Shown one piece after another: positions 4,935-5,524 of a stretch of DNA of 5,524 bases (within the stretch, counting starts at the first letter, position 1; the number at the start of each line of letters is the position of its first letter). Below the pieces are notes generated by a model. It did no database searches. It saw only the letters and a list, made by a program, of their open reading frames with translations, and was not told the DNA's origin. Position numbers and translations under genes: made by a program. This DNA is from Methanosarcinales archaeon (GTDB lineage: Archaea > Halobacteriota > Syntropharchaeia > Alkanophagales > Methanospirareceae): contig JAUXGS010000076.1 of the NCBI GenBank assembly GCA_030621945.1, positions 1 to 5,524 on the forward strand, written 5' to 3'.

Positions 4935-5524
4935 TCAAAGTTCCACACCCAATATGCTCGCGATTATCAAATAATAACCGGCCAAGCCCTTCCACTTGCC
5001 CCAGTTTTCGGCAATTCTACGGGCCTCGATGCCGGAAATTTTGCGATCGTCACAATAATAATGCGCGATATGCCTTCGTAAGCCGAGGTCGTCTGCCGGT
5101 ATGGCTTCTAATTTGCTCATGCCCCGTAGCATAGTAAGTTCTGCCGTCCAAACACCAATTCCCCGTATTTTACAGAGTTCCTTGATGATTTCCTCTGCAT
5201 TTTCATAAGTTTTGTATTGCTCTAAATCCAGTTTTCCCACCACGATAGAGTTTGAAATATCATGGATGTACTCTGCTTTTCGCATACTCAAACCACAGTT
5301 ACGGAGTTGTTCAACGGTCGCAGCGGCTATGTTTTGTGGTGTTGGATATGCGTAATAGATTTTGTCATTTATCGTTAATTGATCACCAAACGTTTTTATC
5401 ACGTTTCTTTCGATGCTCTGTGCCACTTTGAGCGAGATTTGCTGTTCTATTATTGAGTCCACCAAAGCATCAAAGACGGTAGGCGTGGTCGGGCTCTTTA
5501 AACCTCGCAATTGCTGAGTCAACA
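4935..5524 (-). CDS. alkA: DNA-3-methyladenine glycosylase, AlkA/HhH-GPD family (5' end outside window)
   Basis: This is a base-excision repair glycosylase that would remove alkylated purines such as 3-methyladenine from DNA. The frame is open to the right edge, so the TTG at 5522 is an internal Leu codon and the N-terminal part, usually a TBP-like domain in AlkA, is not seen. The visible part of about 195 residues (numbered from that codon) has FDALVDSIIEQQIS (17-30), the AlkA family core helix; the helix-hairpin-helix LCKIRGIGVWTAELTMLRG (116-134) for DNA backbone binding; and IPADDLGLRR (141-150), where the second Asp (145) is the expected catalytic residue. The four-cysteine iron-sulfur motif of MutY and Nth is absent, which supports AlkA over those relatives. 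Exact substrate range cannot be told. It ends with TGA 62 bp from the ISL3-derived element, tail towards it. Confidence 0.92.
   Translation of the reverse strand, partial: LTQQLRGLKSPTTPTVFDALVDSIIEQQISLKVAQSIERNVIKTFGDQLTINDKIYYAYPTPQNIAAATVEQLRNCGLSMRKAEYIHDISNSIVVGKLDLEQYKTYENAEEIIKELCKIRGIGVWTAELTMLRGMSKLEAIPADDLGLRRHIAHYYCDDRKISGIEARRIAENWGKWKGLAGYYLIIASILGVEL

Overview
This window looks like a piece of a euryarchaeal chromosome. It carries an archaeal-type UMP kinase and ribosomal protein L32e, a family found in archaea and eukaryotes but not bacteria. Shine-Dalgarno sites match the archaeal 16S tail (GAGGTG before eno), and there are AT-rich TATA-like boxes upstream. The moderate GC content, scattered housekeeping genes, ISL3-type transposon debris and GTGGGGC/GCCCCAC hairpin repeat suggest an uncultured methanogen- or ANME-like lineage. 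That lineage guess is inference only.

Layout from left to right: (1) the 3' part of pyrH (UMP kinase, + strand) enters from the left edge and ends 6 bp from the end of the convergent L32e gene. (2) rpl32e (- strand) is preceded by a block of three tandem stem-loops. (3) serA (- strand) encodes a full-length, long-form D-3-phosphoglycerate dehydrogenase with allosteric and ACT domains. (4) A 237-bp divergent intergenic region holds an inverted repeat and candidate promoters. (5) eno (+ strand) encodes a complete enolase. (6) A 673-bp stretch without an intact conserved gene (4262-4934) holds a possible 35-residue ORF, a hairpin, and a 463-bp internally deleted ISL3-family element with both terminal inverted repeats. 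(7) A - strand alkA-like DNA glycosylase gene runs off the right edge.

serA and eno sit divergently at the phosphoglycerate branch point. SerA draws 3-phosphoglycerate towards serine, while enolase interconverts 2-phosphoglycerate and phosphoenolpyruvate. The shared upstream region could allow joint control. pyrH, L32e and alkA serve pyrimidine nucleotide supply, the ribosome and base-excision repair, with no obvious link to each other. L32e and eno both lie outside the ribosomal or transcription gene clusters where they are found in many Euryarchaeota. I see no convincing new multi-gene system. The most notable non-standard items are the deleted ISL3 element, the triple stem-loop repeat and the structured serA/eno intergenic region.
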